DNA of 64,000 nt from Neolewinella aurantiaca (GCF_008014675.1 NZ_VOXD01000002.1:1-64000), one strand, 5' to 3'. Positions 25,753 to 35,361 are shown, numbered from the stretch's first letter. The notes: generated by a model from the sequence alone, not told the origin. Translations and numbers: made by a program.

Positions 25753-27030
25753 TTACTTGATGGGGTGGTTGATGTTGTAAATCACCGCCGCGGCTACAAA
25801 AGCGATCACTGCGGCAATCAGGCCGAATAGAAAGACATTGTAGCAAATTCTCAAGAACTCATATTTTTTGGCAAGAACAACACCCAGGTAGTAGAGGTCT
25901 CTTGTCATGGACGAATAGAGGAAGTCCTCGTCTCTGATCATCTCCATCATGCCATAATGGAAATCATCGATCGGCATATTGTAAAAATTGCCAAAGAAGA
26001 GCAGGTTACTGCGGCGGGCTTTAATATCCTCCATGCTGCTTTTCCCTTCCGTTACTTTGGGGCGTGTAGCCTGAATAGCATAAAACAGAGAAGCAAGGCA
26101 TACCCCTACTAAAATGACGGACGGGACGACGAGGTGTGGGTTTTTATCGAGACTGGGAAACAGGTTTGCCGCACAAATACTGAGGATAATAGCATTGACC
26201 GACAACATGATGTTGGCCTTATTATCGGCAATACTACTCAGGTTAACGTGGGTGCGGTAAGTCGCCCGGTACATGGTTTCTACCCCCCGCCCCGGTTTGA
26301 ATTCAGGGTCCCTTCTCTGTTCGGCTTTCGCGACTGCTTTTTTTAGCTTTTTCAGCTCTTTTTTGCGCCGCTTGGCATCCTCAAGTTCTTCCAGGTTGGA
26401 AGGCGTTTGGTCGGGAAACAACGCTTTTTTTCTTTTATAGAGCTGTTTGACGTGCTTGCTTTTGCGTTCGCCGAACATCTCCCGCGCAGCCTCGGTGTGG
26501 AACTCATGGTTGAGCATGAAGCCGAGTTCAAAATCGATCCATTCCTGGTCCGACATAATCATGTTCCGGGTAATGGCAAATTCCTGACGAACGCGACCGC
26601 AACGGTCCCAATAACTGAGGTCTCCCAAGTGGCTGAGGTCGGCGTCGCCGACGATCTCTTCGAGGAAATTCTGCGGCTGTTGGGGCATCTTGGTGGCGCG
26701 GATACATCCTGCGATGTTATCGATCAGTTGCTGATCGGTAACTCCTTTAGACGCCAACCAGTTGGTGGCATTCCGAACACCGCGCTCTTCGTGGTCCTCC
26801 CAGCCTTCCGCGTAGCCGGTGTCATGAAACCAGGCCGCCAGAATAATGGCCAGGCGATCATTTTTACTCACCTCATAGTGCTCCGCTAACTCGGTCGCGG
26901 CTTCTACGACGGCATAAGTATGCTGGAAGTTGTGGTAGACGAAATCTGAATTGATTTCCTCCTGAATGTATTTCTCTATATGTGCCTCCACATCCTGTAG
27001 CAGGACGTCGGTATCTTCGACTATGCTCAT
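25753..27030 (-). CDS. HD-domain phosphohydrolase fused to a PycTM (Pycsar effector-type) membrane domain
   Basis: The ATG at 27030 gives 425 residues; the longer frame starts at TTG four codons earlier. Residues 28-180 form an HD domain (YHNFQHTYAVVEAA, WFHDTGY with His69-Asp70, GDADLSHLG). A Lys/Glu coiled coil spans about 215-240. Residues 255-425 match the PycTM/DUF5706 domain (RTHVNLSSIADNKANIMLS, then three transmembrane helices near 274-291, 302-319 and 396-418). In Pycsar defence, PycTM proteins disrupt the membrane when they sense cCMP or cUMP made by a PycC cyclase. No cyclase is adjacent. The HD part might hydrolyse nucleotides. Defence is inference. Confidence 0.85.
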   Translation of the reverse strand: MSIVEDTDVLLQDVEAHIEKYIQEEINSDFVYHNFQHTYAVVEAATELAEHYEVSKNDRLAIILAAWFHDTGYAEGWEDHEERGVRNATNWLASKGVTDQQLIDNIAGCIRATKMPQQPQNFLEEIVGDADLSHLGDLSYWDRCGRVRQEFAITRNMIMSDQEWIDFELGFMLNHEFHTEAAREMFGERKSKHVKQLYKRKKALFPDQTPSNLEELEDAKRRKKELKKLKKAVAKAEQRRDPEFKPGRGVETMYRATYRTHVNLSSIADNKANIMLSVNAIILSICAANLFPSLDKNPHLVVPSVILVGVCLASLFYAIQATRPKVTEGKSSMEDIKARRSNLLFFGNFYNMPIDDFHYGMMEMIRDEDFLYSSMTRDLYYLGVVLAKKYEFLRICYNVFLFGLIAAVIAFVAAAVIYNINHPIK

Positions 27031-27073
27031 GTTGAAGCGCAAGTTAAGTAATTATAATAGTAGTGGGTAGAAT

Positions 27074-27158
27074 GAACAGCGGAGTTGTCGGGAATAGCCG
27101 TCCAACCGCCAATGCTTAAATTATTCTGGATGGAAACCGGCTATGAATAGCGCTGTTC
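27074..27158. repeat. Imperfect long inverted repeat
   Basis: Outer arms GAACAGCG (27074-27081) and CGCTGTTC (about 27151-27158) enclose ATAGCCG/CGGCTAT and TCCA/TGGA. The structure fills most of the gap between DUF1232 and the HD-PycTM gene, upstream of the latter's start. Confidence 0.5.
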
Positions 27159-27171
27159 CCGAACCTGAAAA

Positions 27172-27555
27172 CTAAAGCTTTTCCTCAACCTCGATCAAAT
27201 CAGATTCCTGAACAGATGGGAACCACCTGGCCAGGTGTTCCCGGGCCTGCATGCGGACATCATCGTTAATGTAGGCCGCAACCATTACCAGACACATCCC
27301 CAGAACGCCGATATCATCGGTGTATCCAACGAGAGGTGTGAGGTCAGGTAAAACATCAAGCGGGGTGATGAGATAGCCCAATACACCAACAATGGAACGC
27401 TTGGCCCAGGCTGGAGTCTCGTCACGCTTGAAGGCGTAATACAGCAACAGCGCGGAGTAAACGGTCTTCACTCCTGCCGCAGAGGCAAAGCGACGTAGCT
27501 TTCCCCAAAAGGCTGATTCGCTGAAAAAGCGACGGTAATTACTTAGTTTTTTCAT
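27172..27555 (-). CDS. DUF1232 (YkvA-like) membrane protein
   Basis: The 127-residue protein has the DUF1232 core: VYSALLLYYAFKRDETPAWAKRSIVGVLGYLITPLDVLPDLTPLVGYTDDIGVLG, read in two hydrophobic stretches around the conserved PLDVLPD and DD. Proteins of this family are small inner-membrane proteins of unknown function. It precedes the HD-PycTM gene on the same strand, with a 141-bp gap containing an inverted repeat, so operon membership is uncertain. Confidence 0.85.
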   Translation of the reverse strand: MKKLSNYRRFFSESAFWGKLRRFASAAGVKTVYSALLLYYAFKRDETPAWAKRSIVGVLGYLITPLDVLPDLTPLVGYTDDIGVLGMCLVMVAAYINDDVRMQAREHLARWFPSVQESDLIEVEEKL

Positions 27556-27781
27556 CCTGGCCGTAAGTTGGTTGCAACTTAATAACGTTTGAAAGTGGCT
27601 TTAGGCTTTATGGTCGCATCTGAATCGTGATTGCTGTGATACAGTTGTCAGGACGACAAAATGCAAAGTGCCTGGCCTTTTGAAGCTTCTCAGGAAGATT
27701 TCGGCTGTTTAAAGCAAAGGGGGTAGAGCATTGGTGGCTGATGGACTAACTTAGCCCTGGATTTTAAATCAAACCCGACTT

Positions 27782-29803
27782 ATGCGTCCTGAATTTATGG
27801 TGCAAATTTTCCGCTTCCTTACCTGCCTGCTTCTTTCAGGCGTTGCGCTGTCCTGTGTCCCTCCTTCCGATGAAGAGGTCGTGGAAGGTGTTGTCATAGA
27901 CCTTAACGATGCGGTAAGCCAACGGATTTATGAGCATCAGAATACACGAAATACCGATAGCTTGCTGACTTATCTGGCCCACGAAGACCCCAGTTATCGT
28001 TACCTGTCTACCCGGGCGTTCGGTAGTTTCCCGACGTTGAACGACGAAGTGATCAAAGAACTGTCCGGCTTACTTCAGAGCAGAAGCGAGCTGATCCGCG
28101 AGGCTGCTGCTTATGCTCTGGGGCAATCCGGCACCGAAAGAGTTGCCGATACGCTGACAGCAGCTTTTGACGCGGATGGCGTTTACCGTGATTATAATGC
28201 AACCCTGCTGGCTGCCGTAGGAAAAACGGGGGACGCCGGGCTCCAGAAAAGTATCAGTAGTATCTCTACCTATACCAATCAGGATACGGCCCTTATTGCA
28301 GGGCAGGCATGGAGCCTCTTCTATTTTGCGCGCAGGAGCCTGCAGTCGCCCGAGGGGGATAAACGAATTCTGGAGTTGGTGCTCGACCGGTCTGCGCCGA
28401 TGGAGGCACGGCACCCTGCAGCCTTTTACCTGCACCGTTTTAAAGTCGCCGTAGATTCCGCATCAGACAGGTCTTTGCGTGAATTGTTACGCATCGAAAC
28501 TGACCCGGAAATCCTGATGGGGGTGGCCCGTACAATTGGCCGCCAGAAGGAGCCCGCCGGCAGGGTAGCATTGCTGCGGGCGCTGAGAAGCCAAAAGGAC
28601 TGGCGGGTGCGTACCGAAATTATCCGATCACTGGCTGATTTCGACTACGCAAGTATCAGAGAGCCCGTCGTTGAAAAACTCAAGGACAGCCATCCGTTGG
28701 TGCGGCGTACCGCCGCAGAATTTCTGCGCGATAACGGCCTGGATACCGACGCTACATTCTACCGCAAACTGTCGCGTGACTCTTTCGAGAACAACGTCCG
28801 GTACGTTTTGTACGCTGCCGCGCAGCGGCACCTGCCGGTTTACTTTGCTGATCACCGTGGTTTTCTGAACTATGACCTCCAGCAAGCTTACAGCAAAACA
28901 ACCAATGCGTACGAGCGGACCGATATTCTGGCAGCTTTGTCCGAGTATCCGTGGAATTACCGCAATATCTATGAACTCTACAAAAAGACCGATCAGCCGG
29001 CAGTGAGGAGTGCGGCCGCTGAAGCACTCCAGAAAATAAGTAACCGCGAGGACTTCAATGCTTTTTTCAAGAAAAGCAGCCGGAGAGTGCGCTATGATCT
29101 ATCCCTTTACTTCAGGGAGATGATTTACAGTAAGGAAGTAGGGCCGGCATACGCTGCGGCAGGAGCCCTGACGGACAACCCTGAACTGTATCAGCCTTTT
29201 TATACTGAACTGGACTGGATGAATACCGCACTGCTGGGGTTTCAGTTGCCCCGTGACATTGAGGCATACCGGGCGGTCGACGCCGCCCGCGCTGCTTTGG
29301 CGGGCGAGCCCGTTCCGGAGCCGTACTCCGTTGATGCTGACGCAAAACCTATAGATTGGAACATCATCGGTGAAGGAGCAGGCAAGGAGGTCGTTATCCG
29401 GCTACCCGCGGGAAGGGTAGTGCTGAAACTGTGGCCAGACATGGCTCCGGCTACTGTTTCCAGCTTTCTGGAGCTCGTAGGGGCAGGGTATTACAACGGG
29501 AAAGTTTTCCACCGCGTAGTACCCAATTTTGTCGCCCAGGGCGGCGGACCACTAGGGGATGGCTTTGGGAGCGAAGAATTCAACCTCAGGACAGAAACAC
29601 CCGGTGTCCGTTGGGACCGGCCGGGATTGATTGGCATGGCCAGCGCAGGAAAGGATACCGAAGGTGTGCAGTTTTTCATTACGCACCGGGCCACGCCGCA
29701 CCTGGATGGGAATTACACCATCTTTGGAGAGGTAACGGAAGGACAAAACATACTGGATGGGGTTACCGTAGGGACGGTCATTGAAAGAATAGAACTCAGG
29801 TAA
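27782..29803 (+). CDS. HEAT-repeat / cyclophilin PPIase fusion lipoprotein
   Basis: The 673-residue protein has a lipobox Cys at residue 25 (GVALSC); an alternative ATG at 27797 would give Cys20. Residues about 40-470 are HEAT-like helical repeats (SRSELIREAAAYALGQSG, KDWRVRTEIIRSLADF, DSHPLVRRTAAEFLRDNG). Residues about 520-673 form a cyclophilin domain (VVLKLWPDMAPATVSSFLEL, GKVFHRVVPNFVAQGGGPLG, GLIGMASAG, GVQFFITHRATPHLDGNYTIFGEV), with the catalytic Arg in FHRV. It is probably an outer-membrane-anchored isomerase whose HEAT arm holds clients. A perfect GC-rich hairpin follows. Confidence 0.88.
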   Translation: MRPEFMVQIFRFLTCLLLSGVALSCVPPSDEEVVEGVVIDLNDAVSQRIYEHQNTRNTDSLLTYLAHEDPSYRYLSTRAFGSFPTLNDEVIKELSGLLQSRSELIREAAAYALGQSGTERVADTLTAAFDADGVYRDYNATLLAAVGKTGDAGLQKSISSISTYTNQDTALIAGQAWSLFYFARRSLQSPEGDKRILELVLDRSAPMEARHPAAFYLHRFKVAVDSASDRSLRELLRIETDPEILMGVARTIGRQKEPAGRVALLRALRSQKDWRVRTEIIRSLADFDYASIREPVVEKLKDSHPLVRRTAAEFLRDNGLDTDATFYRKLSRDSFENNVRYVLYAAAQRHLPVYFADHRGFLNYDLQQAYSKTTNAYERTDILAALSEYPWNYRNIYELYKKTDQPAVRSAAAEALQKISNREDFNAFFKKSSRRVRYDLSLYFREMIYSKEVGPAYAAAGALTDNPELYQPFYTELDWMNTALLGFQLPRDIEAYRAVDAARAALAGEPVPEPYSVDADAKPIDWNIIGEGAGKEVVIRLPAGRVVLKLWPDMAPATVSSFLELVGAGYYNGKVFHRVVPNFVAQGGGPLGDGFGSEEFNLRTETPGVRWDRPGLIGMASAGKDTEGVQFFITHRATPHLDGNYTIFGEVTEGQNILDGVTVGTVIERIELR

Positions 29804-29858
29804 CCTTAAGGCGGATAGTGACGCCTTGTAGCAGATTCAGTACAGGTAGAACAATTAA

Positions 29859-29885
29859 GGCCGCTTCACCAGTGGTGAAGCGGCC
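29859..29885. terminator. Perfect hairpin between convergent genes
   Basis: GGCCGCTTCACC-AGT-GGTGAAGCGGCC has 12-bp perfect arms. The plus side lacks a T run (AAAAAA follows). It lies between the cyclophilin gene and the convergent glucosaminidase gene and may act in both directions. Confidence 0.5.
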
Positions 29886-30080
29886 CGGGAAAAAACCACT
29901 TAGAGAAAATTCTTGAAAAGAGCTCGTTCCGGACCCCCTGAAAAGTACCCTGCAAACCAGTTTTCAGAAACGCGTCTGAGGTTGGAAGAAGATGAATGCC
30001 CTTTTTGTTCATCAGCCTGTTCGTTGACCGGGAGAGTGCTGCAGGGGGAGAGGCCCTTTGGAAGCGATACTGCGATTGCT

Positions 30081-30875
30081 CTACAGCCGGTCCAGGTTAA
30101 ACCGCTCAACAATGTCCATCAGCTTAGAGGACAGTTGACGGTCGGAGCTGTAGTTGGTTTTGGCCAGCGCGGCCACCCATTGTTGGTAGTTGACGGAGTT
30201 GTCGGCGAGTTCAGGGAAGCGCTTGTCGACGATTTCGGAATGCGCGCGCCAGTTCATCCAGGCGTTCTCGTAGTACCGGTCTGAAGTGATGGTGCCGAAG
30301 TGATTGTTATCACGTTTGGCGGCAGTCGACTGGCCAGCCTTACTGTTAAGGATTGCCAGAGCCATTGCAGCTGGGGCCGGAATGCTGAATTTTTGCTCTT
30401 CGCCCTGAGCTACTTTTTCGAAACGATTAACGTATGCGCGGACTTGAGCAGCGTCGAGGTCGTTTACGTTCCAGGCGCTGGTGGCAGGCCCGGTGGCCGC
30501 TGACGGATGATTGCTGACGGGCAAAATACCCATTGTAGCGGTCGCAGCACTTTTATCTCCGGTATTAAGAGCGGAGTGGCGACCCTCACTCGCACCAATC
30601 GCCAGGCCCTCCTTACCCACACTGAGGGTGAAGTCTACCTGCTTTTGGGTGAAGATGAAGGCGGCAAGGCCCATAAGGCCAAGGCGGAACCAACTGATGC
30701 GGAAGCGTTGCATCCAGGCGGGAGGGATGTATTCTGTACGCCCCGCCTTATGTCGTAGAGAAGTGAACAACTGACCGGTACGGGCCAGCAGGCGGTGCCA
30801 CAGAAGGCGCCAGTCAATAGTAATAGCATTTTTGTTCCCACGACGCGGAGCCGGGGCAGAAGATGGAGAAGACAT
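30081..30875 (-). CDS. Glucosaminidase-fold membrane protein, catalytic Glu apparently replaced
   Basis: The 264-residue protein has a cytoplasmic Pro/Arg-rich N-terminus, one transmembrane helix near 60-76, a low-complexity periplasmic linker, and a C-terminal FlgJ/LytG-like glucosaminidase fold (about 150-264). The core reads PAPAAMALAILNSKAGQS, then RDNNHFGTI, AWMNWRAHSEIVDKRFPEL, YQQWVAALAKTNYSSD and SSKLMDIVERFNLDRL. In active members the first motif is ALESGWG or similar; here Asn177 (AAC at 30345-30347) stands where the catalytic Glu is expected. It may bind rather than cleave peptidoglycan. Alignment was done by eye. Confidence 0.75.
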   Translation of the reverse strand: MSSPSSAPAPRRGNKNAITIDWRLLWHRLLARTGQLFTSLRHKAGRTEYIPPAWMQRFRISWFRLGLMGLAAFIFTQKQVDFTLSVGKEGLAIGASEGRHSALNTGDKSAATATMGILPVSNHPSAATGPATSAWNVNDLDAAQVRAYVNRFEKVAQGEEQKFSIPAPAAMALAILNSKAGQSTAAKRDNNHFGTITSDRYYENAWMNWRAHSEIVDKRFPELADNSVNYQQWVAALAKTNYSSDRQLSSKLMDIVERFNLDRL

Positions 30876-31006
30876 AACACTGTAACTTTTTGCAACCTGC
30901 CACTAATGCCAGTGACGATTACAAAAGTAAATCAATTTGTTTGTTATTGCAAATTGTTTTCAATTTTTTGTTTCAATTTGTTTGAAAATCAAAACAGCGT
31001 CTTCTT

Positions 31007-31043
31007 AAAAAAAGCAACGCCGCTTCCCAGGGGGGAGACGGCG
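31007..31043 (-). terminator. Rho-independent terminator of the DUF805 gene
   Basis: On the minus strand CGCCG(T)CTCCC pairs with GGGAAGCGGCG and TTGCTTTTTTT follows, about 75 bp after the DUF805 stop. Confidence 0.75.
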
Positions 31044-31117
31044 CAGAGAAAACAGATAAGGATGACTAGTAATATAAATGGGTGTAGGTGAGTTTCAGGG
31101 GTTACAGGGTGTCAGTG

Positions 31118-31522
31118 TTATACTATCTGATCGTCGGAATAGGTGTCCGAAACCATGTCGTCGAGGGTGTTATGGCCATATTTGGGGCCTACACCATAAT
31201 CGTTACTGTGGATATCGCTGTCCTTGGCGTACCAGTACAGGAGTACGAACAGGCCGATACCGGTAAAGGCGATGAGCTGCCACCAGCCGCTGCGGTTCAC
31301 GTCGTGGAGGCGGCGGGTTGATACGGCAATCGATGGAATGAAGAATGCAATTTCCAACATATTCTCCAGTACTTCGGCCTCGAAGAAAACCCCGTCCCAA
31401 AACGAAGCAACCATCCCGAAAAGACCTGATACAAGTGCAAAGGACCAAAACTCTGCGCGGCGGCTACGGCCGTTGAGTTTGAAGGCATTGTTTAGTGCGA
31501 GGATGAAGTTATTCCAGATCAT
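31118..31522 (-). CDS. DUF805 membrane protein
   Basis: The 134-residue protein has the DUF805 pattern: KLNGRSRRAEFWSFALV at the N-terminus, hydrophobic segments, the conserved RRLHDVNRSGWWQL before the last helix, and a short acidic tail. DUF805 proteins are small inner-membrane proteins of unknown function, similar to YhaH. A dispersed element (31564-31583) lies about 40 bp upstream in the same orientation, and a terminator follows. Confidence 0.88.
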   Translation of the reverse strand: MIWNNFILALNNAFKLNGRSRRAEFWSFALVSGLFGMVASFWDGVFFEAEVLENMLEIAFFIPSIAVSTRRLHDVNRSGWWQLIAFTGIGLFVLLYWYAKDSDIHSNDYGVGPKYGHNTLDDMVSDTYSDDQIV

Positions 31523-31563
31523 TTGGTGGGTTATTATTTGTTGTTGATGCTACAAATATGCGG

Positions 31564-31583
31564 GGCGGGGCCGCAGGTGCAAA
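31564..31583 (-). repeat. Dispersed 20-bp element, copy 10
   Basis: On the minus strand this reads TTTGCACCTGCGGCCCCGCC. It points into the DUF805 gene, and about 20 bp after its TTTG comes CATATTTG, one base from TAnnTTTG. Confidence 0.8.
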
Positions 31584-31699
31584 GTTTGATCGACGAAGGC
31601 AAGGCGCGGGCCGACAAACCGGTATCCGGTTGGGGCAACAGCGCTTCCTGTACCGGAGGAGCGTATATGATAAGAAGGGTAGGGGAGCCATCAACCTTC

Positions 31700-31719
31700 T
31701 TTGCACCCGCGTCCCCGCC
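31700..31719 (+). repeat. Dispersed 20-bp element, copy 11
   Basis: TTTGCACCCGCGTCCCCGCC points into engB. It is back to back with copy 10, so each divergent gene has its own copy. TATCGCTTTG follows 26 bp after its TTTG. Confidence 0.7.
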
Positions 31720-31794
31720 AATATATCCGTATCGCTTTGTGAACAGATTATACCGGAAAATCGGTTTGTTTGATTAAACAGACTCCTTAAACCT

Positions 31795-31802
31795 TAGCTT
31801 TG
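31795..31802 (+). promoter_or_regulatory. -7 promoter box (TAGCTTTG) of engB
   Basis: An exact TAnnTTTG match 18 bp before the ATG at 31821. It overlaps the TTG that would extend the open frame, which supports the ATG start. Confidence 0.6.
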
Positions 31803-31820
31803 CCCCCTCAAATCCTGATC

Positions 31821-32435
31821 ATGTCAGACATCGTTACTTCAAAATTTTCAAGCTCGCACGCCCAGATCAAGCAGGCACCCAAGAGCGATCGCCCCGAGTT
31901 CGCCTTCATCGGCCGCTCTAACGTGGGCAAAAGCAGCCTGATCAATATGCTGTGCCGACGCAAAGAGATGGCCCGGACTTCCGGCACGCCTGGCAAAACG
32001 CAGTTGATCAACCTCTTTATGATCAACGATAGCTGGTACCTGACTGACCTGCCCGGCTACGGCTACGCTAAGCGTAGCAAATCCACCCGCGCAAAGTGGG
32101 AGCGCCGAACCGAAGACTATTTTCGTAACCGCCACCAGATGCTGTGCGCCATGGTGCTCGTTGACGCCAATGTACCTCCTCAGAAGATCGACCTGGACTT
32201 CATCAACTGGCTTGGAGAGCACGGAGTCCCCTTCGTGATCGTATTCACCAAAACCGACCGGAAGAAATCCCGGGACGGAGGCTCAGTGGAAGATTTCAAG
32301 GCTAAACTCCTCGAAACATGGGCCGAACTACCCCGGATATTCATCACCAGCGCTGTCAACGAGACCGGCCGCCAGGAATTGATCGACTTTATGGAGGAGG
32401 CCCTCGAAGACGTTCCCTGGCCTTTTTCTAAGTAG
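31821..32435 (+). CDS. engB: Ribosome biogenesis GTPase YsxC/EngB
   Basis: The 204-residue TRAFAC GTPase has the G1 loop FIGRSNVGKSSLIN, the switch segment RTSGTPGKTQLIN, G3 DLPGYGYAKRS, G4 TKTD and G5 TSAV. These are specific to EngB, which helps assemble the 50S subunit. The start at 31821 (MSDIVTSKF) follows a -7 box; the longer TTG frame is rejected. It stands alone between divergent DUF805 and the ABC transporter genes. Confidence 0.95.
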   Translation: MSDIVTSKFSSSHAQIKQAPKSDRPEFAFIGRSNVGKSSLINMLCRRKEMARTSGTPGKTQLINLFMINDSWYLTDLPGYGYAKRSKSTRAKWERRTEDYFRNRHQMLCAMVLVDANVPPQKIDLDFINWLGEHGVPFVIVFTKTDRKKSRDGGSVEDFKAKLLETWAELPRIFITSAVNETGRQELIDFMEEALEDVPWPFSK

Positions 32436-32669
32436 TAAGAAGAGCAAACAGGCAGTGCTGCCGCAGTTATCGTGCATCAGGGCACGGTGTTACGCTTGGT
32501 TTACCCATGATGAGCAAGCGTAGCTCGCGGCGTTTACTCGTCGAAGGCGAATGAGCGGAGCGAAATGAGTGGCATCAGCGGCAGTAATACCTACTACCCA
32601 CTAATTACTACTTACAAACCCCGAATTCTACTATCTTACGCCCCCGATCACCAAGACCATCAACCGCCC

Positions 32670-33812
32670 ATGTCCTTACTGGATGCCCCATATCGTTTCA
32701 CGAGTTTACAAAAGAGCCTGTTTGCCGTCGCTGGCCTGGTTCTGTTTCTGGCTGTCTGGTGGTTACTGGCCGAGCAACTATCGGTGCAGTCGCCCGTCGG
32801 GTTCCAGAATTCACGAATGCCATCCAGTCTGAGTACCGACCCGGACTCAATCGCTTTGCGGAAAGAGCTCCTGCTTAAAGATTCCATCGCCTACGCGGAT
32901 GCCCGTGAGTTCAAAAAGGTCTATCCCCTGTTGGCGCCACCACTCAAGGTCTTTGGTGCTTTCCCCGAACTGATAAACCCCGCGGATGGCTCCATCAATA
33001 AAAGCCTGCTCACTCACGCGCGGGTTTCGGTGTGGCGCAACCTGCAGGGCTATTTCTGGGCGGTTTTCTTTGCTTTATTGATCGGTATACCAATTGCCAT
33101 CAGCCCGGTAGCAAAGGCGATGTTCAGCCGCCAGATCGATACTTTGCGGTACGTTCCGCTTACGGCGCTGACTCCGCTTTTCCTTATTCTCTTCCGCCCG
33201 GAATCATCGGAAGCGATGAAGGTGAGCTTCCTTGCCTTCGGTATTTTGGTGTACCTGCTTCCGGTGGTCATGCAACGACTCTGGGAAACCGAGGACGTTT
33301 ACCTGAAAACAGCCTATACCCTCGGGGCTTCAGACTGGCAACTCGTAAAGTCTGTTTACGTACCCGCCGTACTGAGCAAACTCATCGACGATATCCGGGT
33401 GCTTACGGCGATCAGCTGGACGTACATCATCATCGCCGAGGTTTATTACCGCGATGATGGGCTGGGATCACTGAGTTACATCCTTGGCCGGCAGGGCAAC
33501 GTAGCGGGAGTGTTCGCTGTACTCATCACCATCGTTATCATCGGCTACTGCCAGGACCAACTCTTCGCTTACATGAACCGCCGCCTCTTCCCGTACCGCG
33601 ACGTAAAGGCCGTAAGCCCGGGTTTGAAGGAAACCCGTACCGGTTTCCTCATCATCCTCGGTGTTGTGATGGGCTACTTGCTGCTTACGGCCTTGACCGG
33701 CAGCATCCCTATCCTCGGCCTCATCGTCGCTGTCATTGTTGCAGCAGCGGTGCTGATGATTATTTACGGAGAAGTCCGCCTGCGCACCGCAAAACCCGAA
33801 ACTGCCAACTGA
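32670..33812 (+). CDS. ABC transporter permease of the nitrate/sulfonate/taurine type
   Basis: The start at 32670 gives 380 residues. After one N-terminal helix there is a roughly 90-residue hydrophilic segment with no counterpart in ordinary SsuC/TauC permeases. It is followed by the permease core with the EAA loop (TAYTLGASDWQLVKSVYVPAVLSKLIDDIRV, read in two parts around GAS) and GLGSLSYILGRQG. Two further C-terminal hydrophobic segments follow. With the ATPase 69 bp downstream it should form an importer. No substrate-binding protein is nearby, so the substrate is unknown. Confidence 0.87.
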   Translation: MSLLDAPYRFTSLQKSLFAVAGLVLFLAVWWLLAEQLSVQSPVGFQNSRMPSSLSTDPDSIALRKELLLKDSIAYADAREFKKVYPLLAPPLKVFGAFPELINPADGSINKSLLTHARVSVWRNLQGYFWAVFFALLIGIPIAISPVAKAMFSRQIDTLRYVPLTALTPLFLILFRPESSEAMKVSFLAFGILVYLLPVVMQRLWETEDVYLKTAYTLGASDWQLVKSVYVPAVLSKLIDDIRVLTAISWTYIIIAEVYYRDDGLGSLSYILGRQGNVAGVFAVLITIVIIGYCQDQLFAYMNRRLFPYRDVKAVSPGLKETRTGFLIILGVVMGYLLLTALTGSIPILGLIVAVIVAAAVLMIIYGEVRLRTAKPETAN

Positions 33813-33881
33813 TCCAACTGAGATACTCGTTTTCACCCCTCGCTGTACGCATCGCAAAAAGCCTGGGGAAAACCCATAACC

Positions 33882-34682
<801 letters not shown>

Positions 34683-34765
34683 GGCTACGACGACCTTAAA
34701 AAGAAAGTTTACCGAGAAACTGGCTTCCGTCCGGTATGGTAACGAGTATATGGTAGTAGCCCTCA

Positions 34766-34793
34766 GGCCGAGCGATTGCTTTATCGCTCGGCC
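34766..34793 (+). terminator. Perfect hairpin after the ABC ATPase gene
   Basis: GGCCGAGCGAT-TGCTTT-ATCGCTCGGCC has 11-bp perfect arms. No long T run follows, so it is a probable but not certain terminator. Confidence 0.55.
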
Positions 34794-35080
34794 CATTTGT
34801 GCCGATTACGTTGCGGGGGGGACCGTTTTTCGGATGTCGTCGTTCACGCCGTACGTACGGATAAAAGGTAAGGGCCCGATGTCGGAAAAGTCGATGAAGA
34901 TTGGACGCTGGTTATTAGAGTAATGTTGGCGAATACATAATCGTGGCGGCCAAATTGATAAACGGTCCGTGGATGAAAATCGTAGCGGTCCAACCACCTG
35001 ACTTCGTTATCGAAATTCCGATGCTCATTTATTTTACTGACGAAAACGGAAGGTTGACTTACGGCGTGACCGATATCAGG

Positions 35081-35100
35081 GGCGCGACCGCAGGTGCAGG
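35081..35100 (-). repeat. Dispersed 20-bp element, copy 12
   Basis: On the minus strand this reads CCTGCACCTGCGGTCGCGCC. It is intergenic. TATCGGTC follows 21 bp after the CCTG, but no intact gene lies in that direction. Confidence 0.75.
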
Positions 35101-35214
35101 GAAAGGTTTAAAATGCAGGTTTGTATCCCATTGATGTCAGACCTCCGACCAACTTCGGGCGGTTAGAAGGGCCTTGGGGTGGCAAGTTTGGGCTGCAATT
35201 GTCGTTCGGCAAAT

Positions 35215-35222
35215 TACCTTTG
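35215..35222 (+). promoter_or_regulatory. -7 promoter box (TACCTTTG)
   Basis: An exact TAnnTTTG match 139 bp upstream of the TonB receptor ATG. If used, the leader is long, about 130 nt. Confidence 0.5.
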
Positions 35223-35361
35223 CGCAGAATCCGGTAAATAACCGAAGCCTTGAATTTTGATCATGATTCTCATCGGTCGCAACCACCACGAGGCGTTGCC
35301 GACAAGTTCAGAAGTCGTGAGTCGAACCTCAGGGATTTTAACCTTCCAACGCCCCAGCCAC

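Larger units (their letters stand above)
34683..35361. other. Long intergenic region
   Basis: This 679-bp gap holds a hairpin (34766-34793), a dispersed element (35081-35100) and a -7 box (35215-35222). Between 34800 and 35070 the minus strand has two short, protein-like frames (one ending IRKTVPPAT, another containing RYDFHPRTVYQFG) that could be a decayed gene, but nothing intact is supported. Confidence 0.4.

Noticed and set aside
34800-35134. Short frames on both strands (e.g. 34943-35134 plus; 34806-34997 minus) with some protein-like segments.
   Set aside because: No full-length frame, ribosome site or family match. A decayed minus-strand gene is possible but cannot be shown.
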